Shown: piece after piece, positions 25,212 through 34,766 of the stretch
Layout of the letters: each line of letters starts with the position of its first letter
Position numbering within the stretch: position 1 is the first letter of the stretch
Assembly: GCA_963665575.2 (NCBI GenBank)
Contig: CAXXDW010000006.1
Coordinates: 310,001 to 374,000 of the forward strand
Direction: 5' to 3'
DNA length: 64,000 nucleotides
Source: Rariloculus sp963665575
GTDB taxonomy: Bacteria > Pseudomonadota > Gammaproteobacteria > Steroidobacterales > Rariloculaceae
Program-made: the position numbers and the translations under genes
The notes under the pieces: generated by a model
Database searches by the model: none
What the model saw: only the letters and a program-made list of their open reading frames with translations
What the model was told of the DNA's origin: nothing

Positions 25212-26363
25212 ATGAAACGAGTCACCACAATAAGTTCAGTCGCCATAGCTGCTGGCGTAGCGCTCGCGGTGGCCTTGTGGATGCTGAGCGGCTACATCGG
25301 TAACGCGTCAGGCCCCAGGTCCAGCTCTGCCGCAGATACGTCAGGAGCGGCAGCCGCACTGCAGGCAGTGTCGGTGCAACGCTCCGTCGCGCGCACGATC
25401 ACGCGCGAGATCGTCGTCAGCGCCCGCACCGAACCGAACAGGGTCGTGGAACTCCGCGCGGAGATGGATGGCCGGGTTGTCGAACTCGGCGCCGAGCGAG
25501 GCAGACGGATCGGGCAGAGCCAGCTCATCGTGAGCCTCGACATGCGCGACCTTGAAGCGCGCATCGCCGAAGCAGAAGCGCTGATTGCGCAACGCGAGTT
25601 GCAGTACGAGGCCGCCCTGGATCTCGAGGACCGGCGACTTATCTCGAGCGTCCAGATCGCCGAAGCCCGGGCCAACCTCGTCGCCGCGCGCGCGGCTCTC
25701 GAACAGAATCTCGTCGACCTGCGCCACACGCGAATCAGAGCGCCGTTCGACGCCGTTCTCGACGAGCGGGAGGTCGAGCTCGGCGACTATGTCCGGTCCG
25801 GCGACATGGTCGCGCGGATCGTCGACACCGATCCGTTGCTTATCGTCGGCGAAGTCAACGAGCGCAACGTCGCCGCGATCAGCATCGGCAACACGGGTTC
25901 CGCTGTCCTGGTCAGCGGCCAGACCGTCGAGGGCACAATCCGTTACCTCGCCCCGGTCGCGGCGGCGAGTACGCGAACGTTCCGTGTCGAGCTCGCGGTG
26001 CCGAACCCCGACGGCGAGTTCAGGGCCGGAATGACCGCCGAACTGTATCTTGCCGCAGACGAGATCACGGCGCACTTCCTGACGGCCGCCCTGTTGACGC
26101 TCGACGACGCCGGCAATATCGGCGTCAAGTCGGTCGATAACTTCAACCAGGTGCGGTTTTATCCCGTGGAGATCGTAAGCTCCACGACCGACGGCGTCGC
26201 TGTCACGGGCCTGCCCGACGAAGTCAGCCTGATAACGATCGGCCAGGGCTTCGTTTCCGCAGGACAGCTCGTCACACCCGTTCCCGATGCGACCGCAGAA
26301 GGCAGTCGCGGCGAATTTTCCGAGTCCAGGCAACCAGGCAACGAACTCCCCGCGCGGCTATGA
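25212..26363 (+). CDS. RND efflux periplasmic adaptor (membrane fusion protein)
   Basis: This protein links the inner-membrane RND pump to an outer-membrane channel. The ATG at 25212 is preferred over the TTG at 25197; it gives 383 residues. A membrane anchor (about 6-30) is followed by the beta-barrel/lipoyl region, the hairpin (LEARIAEAEALIAQRELQYEAALDLEDRRLIS) and the second lipoyl half IRAPFDAVLDEREVELGDYV. The hairpin is short compared with AcrA. It overlaps the RND permease by 4 bp. No TolC-type gene is nearby, so an outer-membrane partner would be encoded elsewhere. Confidence 0.9.
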   Translation: MKRVTTISSVAIAAGVALAVALWMLSGYIGNASGPRSSSAADTSGAAAALQAVSVQRSVARTITREIVVSARTEPNRVVELRAEMDGRVVELGAERGRRIGQSQLIVSLDMRDLEARIAEAEALIAQRELQYEAALDLEDRRLISSVQIAEARANLVAARAALEQNLVDLRHTRIRAPFDAVLDEREVELGDYVRSGDMVARIVDTDPLLIVGEVNERNVAAISIGNTGSAVLVSGQTVEGTIRYLAPVAAASTRTFRVELAVPNPDGEFRAGMTAELYLAADEITAHFLTAALLTLDDAGNIGVKSVDNFNQVRFYPVEIVSSTTDGVAVTGLPDEVSLITIGQGFVSAGQLVTPVPDATAEGSRGEFSESRQPGNELPARL

Positions 26364-29300
26364 ACGCGCTGATCAGCGCCGTCGTGACCCGGCCGCGGCC
26401 GACGCTGCTCGTACTTGCGGTGCTGATCGTCACGGGCATCGCGAGCTACATCTCTATCCCCAAGGAAGCGGAGCCGGACATTCCGATCCCGCTCCTGTAC
26501 GTCAACGTTATTCACGAAGGGATTTCCCCGGAAGATGCGGAGCGCCTGCTGATCCGACCGATGGAGCAGGAGCTGCGCACGATCGAGGGACTCAAGGAAA
26601 TGCGCGCGACCGCAGCGGAAGGCAGCGGCGTGCTGATCCTCGAGTTCGAGGCGGGATTCGACCCGGAGCAGGCGCTCGGCGATGTCCGCGAGAAGGTCGA
26701 TCTCGCCAAGGCCGAACTCCCGACTGATTCCGAAGAGCCGATCATCCGCGAGATCAACATCGCGCTCTTTCCGGTGCTGGTGGTCATGCTGCACGGCAAC
26801 GTGCCGGAACGAACTCTGGTCACGCTTGCGCGCAACCTGCGTGACACGCTCGAAGGCCTGCCCGGAGTGCTGCAAGCGGACATCGGCGGCGACCGGGAGG
26901 AACTCGTCGAGATCATCGTCGACCCGGTCGCGGTCGAAAGCTATAACCTGAGCTACGAGGACATCTACAACGTCGTCCAGCAGAGCAACCGGCTCGTTGC
27001 CGCGGGCGCGCTCGACACCGGGCAAGGCCGATTTTCGGTCAAGGTCCCGGGCGTTTTCGAAGGCCTCGAGGACATGTTCTCGCTGCCGATCAAGACCGAC
27101 GGACTGGGCACCGTGACGTTTGCCGATGTCGCGACGGTCAGGCGGACGTTCAAGGATTCCACGGGCTACGCACGCATTGACGGCGAGCGTGCGGTCGCGC
27201 TCGAGGTCACCAAGCGGCTCGGCACGAACATGATCGAGGTCGTCGACGCGGTCAGGGATACGGTTCTTGCCGCGCAGGCCGAATGGCCCGAAAACATCCA
27301 GGTCACCTTCACGCAGGACAGGTCCACGCAAGTCCGCATTATGCTCAGCGACCTGGCCAACAACGTCGCGCTCGCCATCCTGCTCGTCATGATCGTCATA
27401 CTCGGCGCGCTCGGCCTGCGCTCGGCGAGCCTCGTGGGAATTTCAATCCCGGGCGCGTTCCTGACCGGCATCCTGGCGATCTATGCGCTTGGTTACAGCA
27501 TGAACATCGTCGTGCTGTTCGCACTGATCATGGCGATCGGCCTGCTCGTGGACGGCGCGATCGTGGTCGTCGAACTTGCCGAGCGAAACCTGGATCGGGG
27601 CTACCGCCGTACCGAAGCTTACGTGCGCGCAGCCAGGCGCATGGCGTGGCCGATCACGGCGTCGACCGCGACGACGCTCGCGGCGTTTCTGCCGCTGTTG
27701 TTCTGGCCGGGCATGGTCGGCGAGTTCATGAAATACATGCCGATCACGCTGCTCGCCACACTCACGGCCTCGCTCGCGATGGCGCTGCTGTTCGTGCCGA
27801 CGGTCGGTTCGCTGATAGGCAAGCGGCGCGGACCGCAGGTCGTGGCCGAAATCCAGGCCGGCGCCGAGCCGACCATGCTCGAAGAAGCCCGGCGGACCTT
27901 TGAGAACGTGAGCGGCGGGACGGCCGCGTATGTCTCGCTGCTGCGCACGGCCCTGGCGCACCCGGCGAAGGTGCTCGCTATCGCCGTCGCCCTGCTTGCG
28001 GGCTCCATCGGTGCCTATGCGGGGCTCGGCCGCGGTTTCGAGTTCTTCCCCGAGATCGAGCCCGAGATTGCGATGCTCAATATCCATGCGCGCGGAGATC
28101 TTTCGGTCGACGAACGCGACCAACTCGTTCGGTCCGTCGAGGAACGCATTCTCGAAATGCCGGAATTCGACTCCGTCTACGCGCGCAGCGGCATACAGCT
28201 CGGCAACGACGTCGCCGAAGACATCGTCGGCCGCGTACAGGTCGATTTCGTCGACTGGTGGCTGCGCCGGCCCGCGGAGGCGCTCTTCACCGAGATCCGT
28301 TCCCGCACGGCAGACATCGCCGGCATCGTCGTCGAGCCCCAGGCGGACGAAGCCGGGCCCATCCAGGGCAAGCCGATCGACCTTGAGCTGTCCTCGCAAC
28401 GCCCGGAACTCCTGAGCGACGCGGTGGCAGCGCTGCGCGCCGGACTCGACGAGATCGGCGACATCATCGACATCACGGACACGAGACCCGTTCCGGGCAT
28501 CGACTGGACGATGGACGTCGACCGCGAACAGGCGGCCCGTTTCGGCGCCAACATCGCGACAGTGGGCAGTTCGATCCAGCTCGTCACGAACGGCATCCTG
28601 ATCGGCGATTACCGGCCGGACGACGCCGACGACGAAGTCGACATCCGCGTACGGTTCCCCGACGACGACCGCACGCTGAGCCAGCTCGACCGGCTGCGCG
28701 TGATGTCGGCGACAGGCGCCGTGCCGGTCGGCAACTTCGTACAGAGGGTGGCGGCGCCGCGGGTCGGTAACCTGCAGCGAACCGACGGCGTCAGGGTCAT
28801 GTCGATCAATGCGGACGTCCCCGACGGCGTCCTGGCCGACGACAAGATCGCCGAGATCGAGCAGTGGCTCGTTCAGAATCCGCTCGATCCCGCGGTCAAC
28901 GTCGCGTTCAAGGGCGAAGACGAGGAGCAGCGCCAGGCCGAGGAGTTTCTGACTCGGGCATTCGCGATCGCGCTGTTTCTCATGGCGATCATCCTCGTTA
29001 CGCAGTTCAACAGCTTCTACCAGGCGCTGCTGATTCTCTCGGCCGTCCTCTTCTCAACAGTGGGCGTACTGCTCGCGCTGCTCGTCACCGATCAGCCGTT
29101 CGGGGTCGTCATGAGCGGAATCGGGGTCATCGCGCTCGCGGGCATCGTCGTCAACAACAACATCGTGCTGATCGACACCTACAACGCCATTCGCGCGACA
29201 GTCCCGACGGCGGTCGAGGCAGCGCTCCTCGCGTGTGCGCAGCGCCTGAGACCGGTGCTCCTGACCACCGTAACGACAATCCTCGGCCTGAGTCCGATGG

Positions 29301-29515
29301 TACTCGGCATGAACGTCGACCTGCTTGGCCGCAACGTAGACTTCGGCGGACCCTCGACGCAGTGGTGGACGCAGCTTGCGACCGCAGTGGCCGGTGGGCT
29401 CGCGTTCGCGACCCTGCTCACGCTCGTGCTCACGCCTTGCCTGCTCGTGCTCGGCGATCGGTTCGGGCAGGGAAGCCGGCGCTCGCGCGAAGACGCACTC
29501 GCTTCGAGCAGCTAG
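26360..29515 (+). CDS. RND family efflux permease (AcrB/HAE-like)
   Basis: At 1051 residues, this is a full-length RND transporter with 12 membrane helices and two large periplasmic loops. The N-terminus (RPRPTLLVLAVLIVTGIASY, then PKEAEPDIPIP) and EGISPEDAERLLIRPMEQEL are hallmark segments. The fourth helix has GLLVDGAIVVVE with the proton-relay Asp, and the C-terminal half repeats the layout (GIVVNNNIVLIDTYN). It is translationally coupled to the adaptor gene (ATGA overlap). The proton-coupled substrate cannot be assigned; it is of the hydrophobe/amphiphile efflux type rather than the heavy-metal type as judged by the helix IV sequence. Confidence 0.93.
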   Translation: MNALISAVVTRPRPTLLVLAVLIVTGIASYISIPKEAEPDIPIPLLYVNVIHEGISPEDAERLLIRPMEQELRTIEGLKEMRATAAEGSGVLILEFEAGFDPEQALGDVREKVDLAKAELPTDSEEPIIREINIALFPVLVVMLHGNVPERTLVTLARNLRDTLEGLPGVLQADIGGDREELVEIIVDPVAVESYNLSYEDIYNVVQQSNRLVAAGALDTGQGRFSVKVPGVFEGLEDMFSLPIKTDGLGTVTFADVATVRRTFKDSTGYARIDGERAVALEVTKRLGTNMIEVVDAVRDTVLAAQAEWPENIQVTFTQDRSTQVRIMLSDLANNVALAILLVMIVILGALGLRSASLVGISIPGAFLTGILAIYALGYSMNIVVLFALIMAIGLLVDGAIVVVELAERNLDRGYRRTEAYVRAARRMAWPITASTATTLAAFLPLLFWPGMVGEFMKYMPITLLATLTASLAMALLFVPTVGSLIGKRRGPQVVAEIQAGAEPTMLEEARRTFENVSGGTAAYVSLLRTALAHPAKVLAIAVALLAGSIGAYAGLGRGFEFFPEIEPEIAMLNIHARGDLSVDERDQLVRSVEERILEMPEFDSVYARSGIQLGNDVAEDIVGRVQVDFVDWWLRRPAEALFTEIRSRTADIAGIVVEPQADEAGPIQGKPIDLELSSQRPELLSDAVAALRAGLDEIGDIIDITDTRPVPGIDWTMDVDREQAARFGANIATVGSSIQLVTNGILIGDYRPDDADDEVDIRVRFPDDDRTLSQLDRLRVMSATGAVPVGNFVQRVAAPRVGNLQRTDGVRVMSINADVPDGVLADDKIAEIEQWLVQNPLDPAVNVAFKGEDEEQRQAEEFLTRAFAIALFLMAIILVTQFNSFYQALLILSAVLFSTVGVLLALLVTDQPFGVVMSGIGVIALAGIVVNNNIVLIDTYNAIRATVPTAVEAALLACAQRLRPVLLTTVTTILGLSPMVLGMNVDLLGRNVDFGGPSTQWWTQLATAVAGGLAFATLLTLVLTPCLLVLGDRFGQGSRRSREDALASSS

Positions 29516-29623
29516 CCGGACGCGCGTCGACTGCAAGCACGGACAGGCGTCAGGATTTGCTGATGTGTGCAGCCTGAAGTTCATGCTAACGTCAGGAATT
29601 GAGACCTCATGACGGAGTGTTCG

Positions 29624-30085
29624 ATGAACCTGTCGAAATCCCCTCGCAAGATCATGGCCACTCTTTTGTTCGCGGTGCCCGGCGCGGTGGCGGGGCACCA
29701 TACCTGGGTCGTTGAATATGATCGGGACGACGTCATCGTCCTCGACGGAACCGTCGCAGAGGTCAACCTGACGAGCCCGCACAGTCGCATCTTTATCGAA
29801 GTCGAAGGTTCGGACGGAACGGAAGTATGGGCGGGAGAAACGTGGCCGCTCGGCGCGCTGTACCGGCGCGGTTTGACAAACGCCAGCCTCGCCGTGGGCG
29901 ACACGGTCCGGGTGACCGGTGAGCGCGCCAGAGACGGCCGCCCGGGATTGCACCTCAGAAGCATTTATCGGCCAGCCGACGAGTGGAGGGTCTGGATCGG
30001 GCTACGCCAGGACACCGGCGAAAACACGGCCGAGGGGGTCGGAGACGGGGTGAATCAGATCCAGCTTGAAGATGAATCGGTGTAA
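29624..30085 (+). CDS. DUF6152 family small secreted protein (copy 3)
   Basis: The ATG at 29624 follows GGAG at 7 bases; a second ATG 15 bases upstream lacks one. The 153-residue product has a signal peptide and a mature N-terminus GHHTWVVEYD, again with paired His. The core LDGTVAEVNLTSPHSRIFIEV aligns with copies 1 and 2. The C-terminal 40 residues, after the RPGLHLRS line, extend beyond the other copies. It precedes its larger partner as in copy 1, here by 40 bp. Confidence 0.7.
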   Translation: MNLSKSPRKIMATLLFAVPGAVAGHHTWVVEYDRDDVIVLDGTVAEVNLTSPHSRIFIEVEGSDGTEVWAGETWPLGALYRRGLTNASLAVGDTVRVTGERARDGRPGLHLRSIYRPADEWRVWIGLRQDTGENTAEGVGDGVNQIQLEDESV

Positions 30086-30125
30086 GGCCATGCCGACTCA
30101 AACGTTTGTAAATCGGCGTGAAGGT

Positions 30126-30797
30126 ATGCGTACCCAAGCGTTCAGAAACTGCTTTGTCCCGGTGCTGGCGTTGCTTGTTGTTCTGCCCGCGTACGGACAG
30201 GAACCGCGGACTGGCCGGGACCAGATGACAGGCGTCTGGATTCGGGCCTCCTCGGGCGTCGATCGTCCCGATATCTCGCATGTCACGGCCGCGGGTCAGG
30301 CCGTCATGGATGCATACGATCAAGCCACCGACAACATTTTGCGCTGCCTGATCGACTGGGGCCGGCTGAATACCGTTTCCGGTTTTCCCATGGAGATGAT
30401 CGTCTCGGAGAACCAGGTCACGATCCTGTACGAGTACAACCATTCGGTGCGCCGGGTCTTCCTCGATCAGACCGAATTTCCGACCGACTACCCTCCAAGC
30501 CAGGTGGGCTACTCGATCGGGCATTGGGAGGACGATACGCTGGTGGTGGAGACGCGAAACCTGCTCGCAGGCTGGATCAATATGGAGGGTGTTGCACCAT
30601 ATAGCGACGCTGCGGTGGCTACCGAGCGGTTCATGCTCGATCGGGAGCAGCGGATGCTGACGGTCGAACGCTCGGTTGAAGACCCGGAATATTATTCGGG
30701 TCCGGTCACCTGGACGACCGAATACGCGCCTGCGCAATTTCCGGTCTATCCCTACGACTGCACGGTCGGTTCCTACGGCTCCGGTCTCGAAGACTGA
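30126..30797 (+). CDS. secreted protein of unknown function, partner of DUF6152 (copy 3)
   Basis: The start at 30126 gives a 223-residue protein with a clean signal peptide (FVPVLALLVVLPAYGQ); in-frame ATGs at 30066 and 30090 are alternatives, the first overlapping the upstream gene. The conserved features are TGVWIRASSG, NILRCLIDWG and SIGHWEDDTLVVETRNL, as in the other two partners. It is the shortest copy and lacks the N-terminal extra domain of copy 2. The function is unknown. It is probably co-transcribed with the DUF6152 gene 40 bp upstream. Confidence 0.65.
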   Translation: MRTQAFRNCFVPVLALLVVLPAYGQEPRTGRDQMTGVWIRASSGVDRPDISHVTAAGQAVMDAYDQATDNILRCLIDWGRLNTVSGFPMEMIVSENQVTILYEYNHSVRRVFLDQTEFPTDYPPSQVGYSIGHWEDDTLVVETRNLLAGWINMEGVAPYSDAAVATERFMLDREQRMLTVERSVEDPEYYSGPVTWTTEYAPAQFPVYPYDCTVGSYGSGLED

Positions 30798-30811
30798 AAC
30801 GCGTCTTCGGC

Positions 30812-31309
30812 ATGAAGCGTTCACACTCCCTGACTGGGGGAGTTAACGCGAGCATGCAAGTCGCAGGGCCAGAACTAAAAATCCGGGCGCAATGTGAAGC
30901 GATTTTGCGTAGTCTTCCTGAATGGTTCGGGATCGAGGAAGCTCTTCTCGACTATGCGGACGCCACCCTTCGGCTGCCCACCTTCGCTTTGATGGAAAAA
31001 CGGAAGGCTATAGGGTTCATTTCACTCAATCAGCACTTTCCCGAGTCGTCGGAAGTGCACTGCATGGCCGTGCACCGAAAGCACCGAGGAAAGGGGTCTG
31101 GCCGAGTGCTCTTGGAACACGCGGAATACTGGCTACGAAAAAGGCACACGCGTTTTCTGCAAGTCAAGACCGTTAGTGCGAGCCTTGACGATGCAGCGTA
31201 TGAACAAACGCGTGGATTCTACGCGAGTATGGGGTTCGTTCCTCTCCAGGAGTTTCCTGAGCTTTGGAATCCGCATAGCCCCTGTATTCAGATGATAAAG
31301 GTTCTGTGA
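30812..31309 (+). CDS. GNAT family N-acetyltransferase
   Basis: This 165-residue protein carries the acetyl-CoA-binding GNAT fold. The line EVHCMAVHRKHRGKGSGRVLLEHAE contains the Q/RxxGxG/A pyrophosphate loop, and GFYASMGFVPLQEF is the terminal strand-helix. IRAQCEAILRSLPEWFGIEEALLDY resembles a group of proteobacterial acetyltransferases of unknown acceptor. The start is uncertain: ATG 30812 or ATG 30854, neither with a strong ribosome site. It follows the DUF6152 partner by 14 bp, so it may share its transcript. Confidence 0.8.
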   Translation: MKRSHSLTGGVNASMQVAGPELKIRAQCEAILRSLPEWFGIEEALLDYADATLRLPTFALMEKRKAIGFISLNQHFPESSEVHCMAVHRKHRGKGSGRVLLEHAEYWLRKRHTRFLQVKTVSASLDDAAYEQTRGFYASMGFVPLQEFPELWNPHSPCIQMIKVL

Positions 31310-31489
31310 CAGGATGCCCGGACTGCAAGAGGCGGCGGAATCATGGCGCGGCGCGGCGGTCACGCTTGCGTCGCGTACCTGGCGTCCGGTCGAACGCGTT
31401 CCCTGGTGGGGGTGCCGCTGCCGGTGGCAGCCGGTGGCAGCCGCCTGCGCGGCATCGGAACTCAGGGTAGTCGCAGCGATGGGCTGCTA

Positions 31490-32980
31490 TCAATTCCCGC
31501 TTGCGTGAAGCGCCTCGAGCCGGGACGCAAGCGACATGTAGCGAGCCTGCGTATCCTCCGTCGGCGTGCCCGCGAGCAGGTCGTTGCGTTCGAAGGGATC
31601 GGCCGCGAGGTCGTAGAGTTCGTCGTCGCCGGAGCGCCGCACGAGCTTGTAGCGCTCGTCCCGGATTGCGAAGTCACCGCCTTGCATGCCTTCCGCAGGC
31701 GTCATCTCGTCCGCGTAGATCCATTCTCTGAGTGACGGGCGATCCGGCGTCCCGAGGTAGGGGGCGAAACTCACCGAATCGTGGACCAGATCTGCCGGAA
31801 GCGCTTCGGCAAGACTCACGCCGCCGAGTTCGAGAATGGTCGCGAACATGTCGGTGGAATTGACCAGCGCATCTGTGACAGCGCCGTCGCTGACACCCGG
31901 ACCGGCAACGATCAGCGGCACCCGGATGCCGCCCTCGTAGATGCTCCCCTTGACTCGCCCACGTTGAAACGGCAGTGTCGCAGCCTGGCGAGTGGTTCCG
32001 TTGTCGCCCATGAAGATCACGTAGGTGTTGGCGAGTGTCGCCGCATCGATGCCTGCGAGCAGGCGCCCGATTTCGCTGTCCATCGCCTCGATCATCGCGT
32101 GGAAGTACGGGAGGGGATCGTCCATCGGATTGATGTTCGGATCGAGGCCGGTGTGACTGTCGGATATCAAGTCGAGCGGCGGGCGGTGCAGCGGCGTGTG
32201 CGGTGTATTGAACGCCAACCAGACAAACCACGGTCGCTCCTGGCGCGCTTCGATCCACTGAAGCGCATCATCGACCTTCGCGGACGGCCCGTACCCGGAC
32301 TGTTCGGAGAACTCGCCATTCACGACCTTCGTCCATGCGTAATACCCTTCCGGAAATCCGCGCATCAGCCCGGCGAAGTGGTCGAAGCCTACGTGGTTCG
32401 GATGCTGTTCCCAGCCGTTGTTGGTGTCTGCAAGGTGCCATTTGCCGATCGCCGCGGTCGCGTAGGCGCCGCTGCCGGCCTCGGTCAGCAAGCGAGGCAA
32501 CGTGATCTCCTGATGGCCCAATCCCGGTCCTCCGACCCCCGGGCGGCGCGGGCGACCCGCAGGTCCGTCCTGGCCGAGGCCGCAGCACTCCGCGGGCGTC
32601 CCCTCGGGTTTCGGTGGGGGCTCGGGCATGAAGCCCATGTACTCGGCGTCGCCAGTGGGTCGCGTCACGCCCGTACGAAAGCCGTATCGCCCGGTCAGCA
32701 TCGTCGCGCGCGTCGGCGAACAGATCGGTTGCGACCAGAAGTTATCGAACCGCAGCCCCCCGTCAGCCAGCCTGTCGAGAGTCGGAGTGCTCGCGGGAGA
32801 CTGTCCCACGCCGTATGACACAAGTGTCTCGATACCCATGTCGTCGGCGATGATCAAAAGGATGTTCGGACGGACGGCCCCGACTGTGGACTCCTGGCCC
32901 CACGCCGTGGCGGTCATGGACAAGGCGTACGCGATGGTGACGAGCGGCACCCAACCCCAAATGCTTCGGGCGATCTTCAT
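31490..32980 (-). CDS. secreted sulfatase (formylglycine-dependent, type I)
   Basis: The ATG at 32980, preceded by GAGGAG, gives 496 residues with a signal peptide ending near AWGQE. The type I sulfatase motif is CSPTRATMLTGRYG, with Cys87 expected to become formylglycine. ILLIIADDMGI supplies the metal-binding Asp pair, GKWHL the Lys/His of the active site, and FMGDNG the second metal-binding Asp-Asn. It hydrolyses sulphate esters, probably in the periplasm. There is no sulfatase-maturing enzyme next to it. Substrate (polysaccharide, aryl sulphate or other) is not decided by the sequence. Confidence 0.9.
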   Translation of the reverse strand: MKIARSIWGWVPLVTIAYALSMTATAWGQESTVGAVRPNILLIIADDMGIETLVSYGVGQSPASTPTLDRLADGGLRFDNFWSQPICSPTRATMLTGRYGFRTGVTRPTGDAEYMGFMPEPPPKPEGTPAECCGLGQDGPAGRPRRPGVGGPGLGHQEITLPRLLTEAGSGAYATAAIGKWHLADTNNGWEQHPNHVGFDHFAGLMRGFPEGYYAWTKVVNGEFSEQSGYGPSAKVDDALQWIEARQERPWFVWLAFNTPHTPLHRPPLDLISDSHTGLDPNINPMDDPLPYFHAMIEAMDSEIGRLLAGIDAATLANTYVIFMGDNGTTRQAATLPFQRGRVKGSIYEGGIRVPLIVAGPGVSDGAVTDALVNSTDMFATILELGGVSLAEALPADLVHDSVSFAPYLGTPDRPSLREWIYADEMTPAEGMQGGDFAIRDERYKLVRRSGDDELYDLAADPFERNDLLAGTPTEDTQARYMSLASRLEALHASGN

Positions 32981-33290
32981 GTAGCGCACTCCTCGGCTAT
33001 CGAGCAAACGGCTGACCATTCTACGGAACGAGCGGCGATATGACAGTCGCACGGCCTATACGACGGTCTGGAGCCAGCGGAGTTGCGTGCGCGGTTGCGA
33101 GGAACGTACTCCGAAATTGCGGAACATCATCCCGGAGGGGGAAATTCGAAGAACGCGTGCAGTCTCTCGGCGATTCAGGGGTGATGAAACGCATGGATGA
33201 AGTCCGATCCCAAGTCAGGTCTCGACCGGTTTGCAATCGGCCGCATGGTCCCATGACCGCGTCGAATTGGTCCGGTTCAGCGACGGCAAA

Positions 33291-33319
33291 TTGCAGACAG
33301 CGCAGGCGAACGATATTAT
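33291..33319 (+). promoter_or_regulatory. sigma70-type promoter of the RES toxin-antitoxin pair
   Basis: TTGCAG (33291-33296) and TATTAT (33314-33319) are separated by exactly 17 bp. The antitoxin ATG lies about 45 bp downstream. The -10 is close to consensus, the -35 matches three of six positions. Confidence 0.5.
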
Positions 33320-33325
33320 CACTAC

Positions 33326-33338
33326 CTAGGAAACCTAG
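33326..33338. promoter_or_regulatory. inverted-repeat operator at the predicted start of transcription
   Basis: CTAGG (33326-33330) and CCTAG (33334-33338) form a perfect inverted repeat around AAA. It lies 7 bp after the -10, over the expected transcription start, where a DNA-binding antitoxin would repress. Confidence 0.5.
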
Positions 33339-33363
33339 TCACCCATAGAATCGATCCACAGTG

Positions 33364-33942
33364 ATGGCTGGCAAATACGCTCCCGACTACCTGGAAGCCC
33401 GTGGAATCTCGGGTCCGGAGGGTGTCGCGGAAGCGCTCGACCGCGTTCTCGAAAACATCGAGCCAATGGTTTACGACTCTCCCACGCACGGGCTCACTGA
33501 ACATGAGCAGGCGATACTCCGTGAAGGGGGCCTTCGGCTCGAGCACACCGGCGGACGGGACCTCGCCGCCGAAGGCGCGGTTCGATTCGCCGCCCTGGTC
33601 GAACACAGCCTGTCGGCCGAGCAGGTGGCGGCGCAACTCAAGGTGACCCCGGGTCGAGTCCACCAGATGCTGTCGAGCCGGGACTTGTACAGCTTTCGCC
33701 TGGACGCCAGGCGCCTGATTCCGGGTTTTCAGATCCGCGACGGCAAGCTGATCCCCAACATCGCGCAAGTCAACAAGGCATTGCCGGTGACGATGCACCC
33801 ACTGGGAATATTCAATTGGTATCACCAGGAAAACATCGACCTGTATATCGACGACCAGCAGGAGGTATGCCTGACGCCGCTCGAATGGCTGGCGGAGGGG
33901 CGGGACCCGGCCCATGTGATCTTTATGGGCAAGCACTTGTGA
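33364..33942 (+). CDS. antitoxin of RES toxin (HTH, Xre/MbcA/ParS-like)
   Basis: This 192-residue protein precedes a RES-domain toxin by 4 bp. Residues 82-112 read as a helix-turn-helix (SLSAEQVAAQLKVTPGRVHQ) followed by RRLIPGFQI. The C-terminal TPLEWLAEGRDPAHVIFM resembles the toxin-binding end of Xre/MbcA (DUF2384) antitoxins. It probably represses its own operon through the CTAGG inverted repeat and blocks the toxin. It is longer than usual Xre-MbcA antitoxins (about 120-150 residues) and the HTH lies in the middle, so it may be a divergent branch. GTG 33361 is an alternative start by one codon. Confidence 0.7.
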   Translation: MAGKYAPDYLEARGISGPEGVAEALDRVLENIEPMVYDSPTHGLTEHEQAILREGGLRLEHTGGRDLAAEGAVRFAALVEHSLSAEQVAAQLKVTPGRVHQMLSSRDLYSFRLDARRLIPGFQIRDGKLIPNIAQVNKALPVTMHPLGIFNWYHQENIDLYIDDQQEVCLTPLEWLAEGRDPAHVIFMGKHL

Positions 33943-33946
33943 CTTC

Positions 33947-34600
33947 GTGCCGAAACTGCCGAACGCTCCTGACCTGAATCGCCTGCACGCGCTCGAACCC
34001 GCGCTGCGAACGCTGGACACTCGGAAACTCTGGCACCGGATTTATCGCCGCGGCGGCGAACACCCAACCCGGTGGGATGCGCTACGATTCCACGGACCTA
34101 CCGCCGCGCGCTTCGACCACCATCTGCCCAATGATTCGGGAGAGGCGAAGCTTCAAGACCGCGGAATCGTGTATCTCGCCGGCGACGTGCCCACGTGCCT
34201 CGCGGAGGTGTACCAGGACAATCGGGAGGTCGATCCAAATGATCGCCATCCGTGGCTGGTTTCATTTCGCCTTTCCGCGGCACTTACCGTGCTGGACCTG
34301 ACGGAGACATTCGCGATTCGGGCCGGGGCCTCGATGAAATTGATGAGCGGCCCCAAGCCCCAGGCGCGAGATTGGGCGCGAGGATTCTATGAGGCCTATT
34401 CGAACATCGACGGGCTCTACTTCCTGTCGTCCATGACCAACCGGCCCGTGACAGCACTTTTCGAGCGGGCGATCGAGAAGCGCCCGTTTCCCGCCACGCC
34501 GCTATTTCACCGGAGTCTGAGCGACCCGCTACTGCACATCCCGATTCACGAAGCATGCAAGGACATCGGTTATCGCTACTCTCCCGCGACCGCGTTCTAG
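33947..34600 (+). CDS. RES domain toxin (NAD+ phosphorylase-like)
   Basis: RES toxins degrade NAD+ and arrest growth. Family residues are visible in this 217-residue protein: Arg31 and Tyr33 in HRIYRRG, the RFD at 55-57 (RFN in most members), Tyr76 in GIVYLAGD, and Glu87 in TCLAEVY. LFHRSLSDPLLHIP near the end fits the C-terminal half. It begins with a GTG 4 bp after the antitoxin stop, so the genes are coupled. The usual order antitoxin-toxin is kept. Confidence 0.8.
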   Translation: MPKLPNAPDLNRLHALEPALRTLDTRKLWHRIYRRGGEHPTRWDALRFHGPTAARFDHHLPNDSGEAKLQDRGIVYLAGDVPTCLAEVYQDNREVDPNDRHPWLVSFRLSAALTVLDLTETFAIRAGASMKLMSGPKPQARDWARGFYEAYSNIDGLYFLSSMTNRPVTALFERAIEKRPFPATPLFHRSLSDPLLHIPIHEACKDIGYRYSPATAF

Positions 34601-34766
34601 CGGATACACCCAGGCCGGACCGTGCAGCACCATCGTACATCCATTGGCGAGATCATCCCAGCCGATCTCTGATAGCCGGTCGCGTTCGGCTTCGAATAAG
34701 AAGGCTTCTCCCTTTTCGAGACGCTGAGTGACCATCTCTGATCGATATCTTGCCTACCTCGGCCCC

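Larger units (their letters stand above)
32981..33363. other. intergenic region before the RES toxin-antitoxin genes
   Basis: These 383 bases separate the divergent sulfatase and antitoxin genes. They hold the promoter and operator described at 33291-33338. Open frames crossing it have no ribosome site and I see no gene. Confidence 0.5.

Noticed and set aside
34529..34735. 68-codon open frame on the minus strand after the HEPN gene
   Set aside because: It begins 31 bp after the HEPN stop and could be a third gene, but it has no ribosome site and its last 24 codons run antisense through the end of the RES gene. Not supported.
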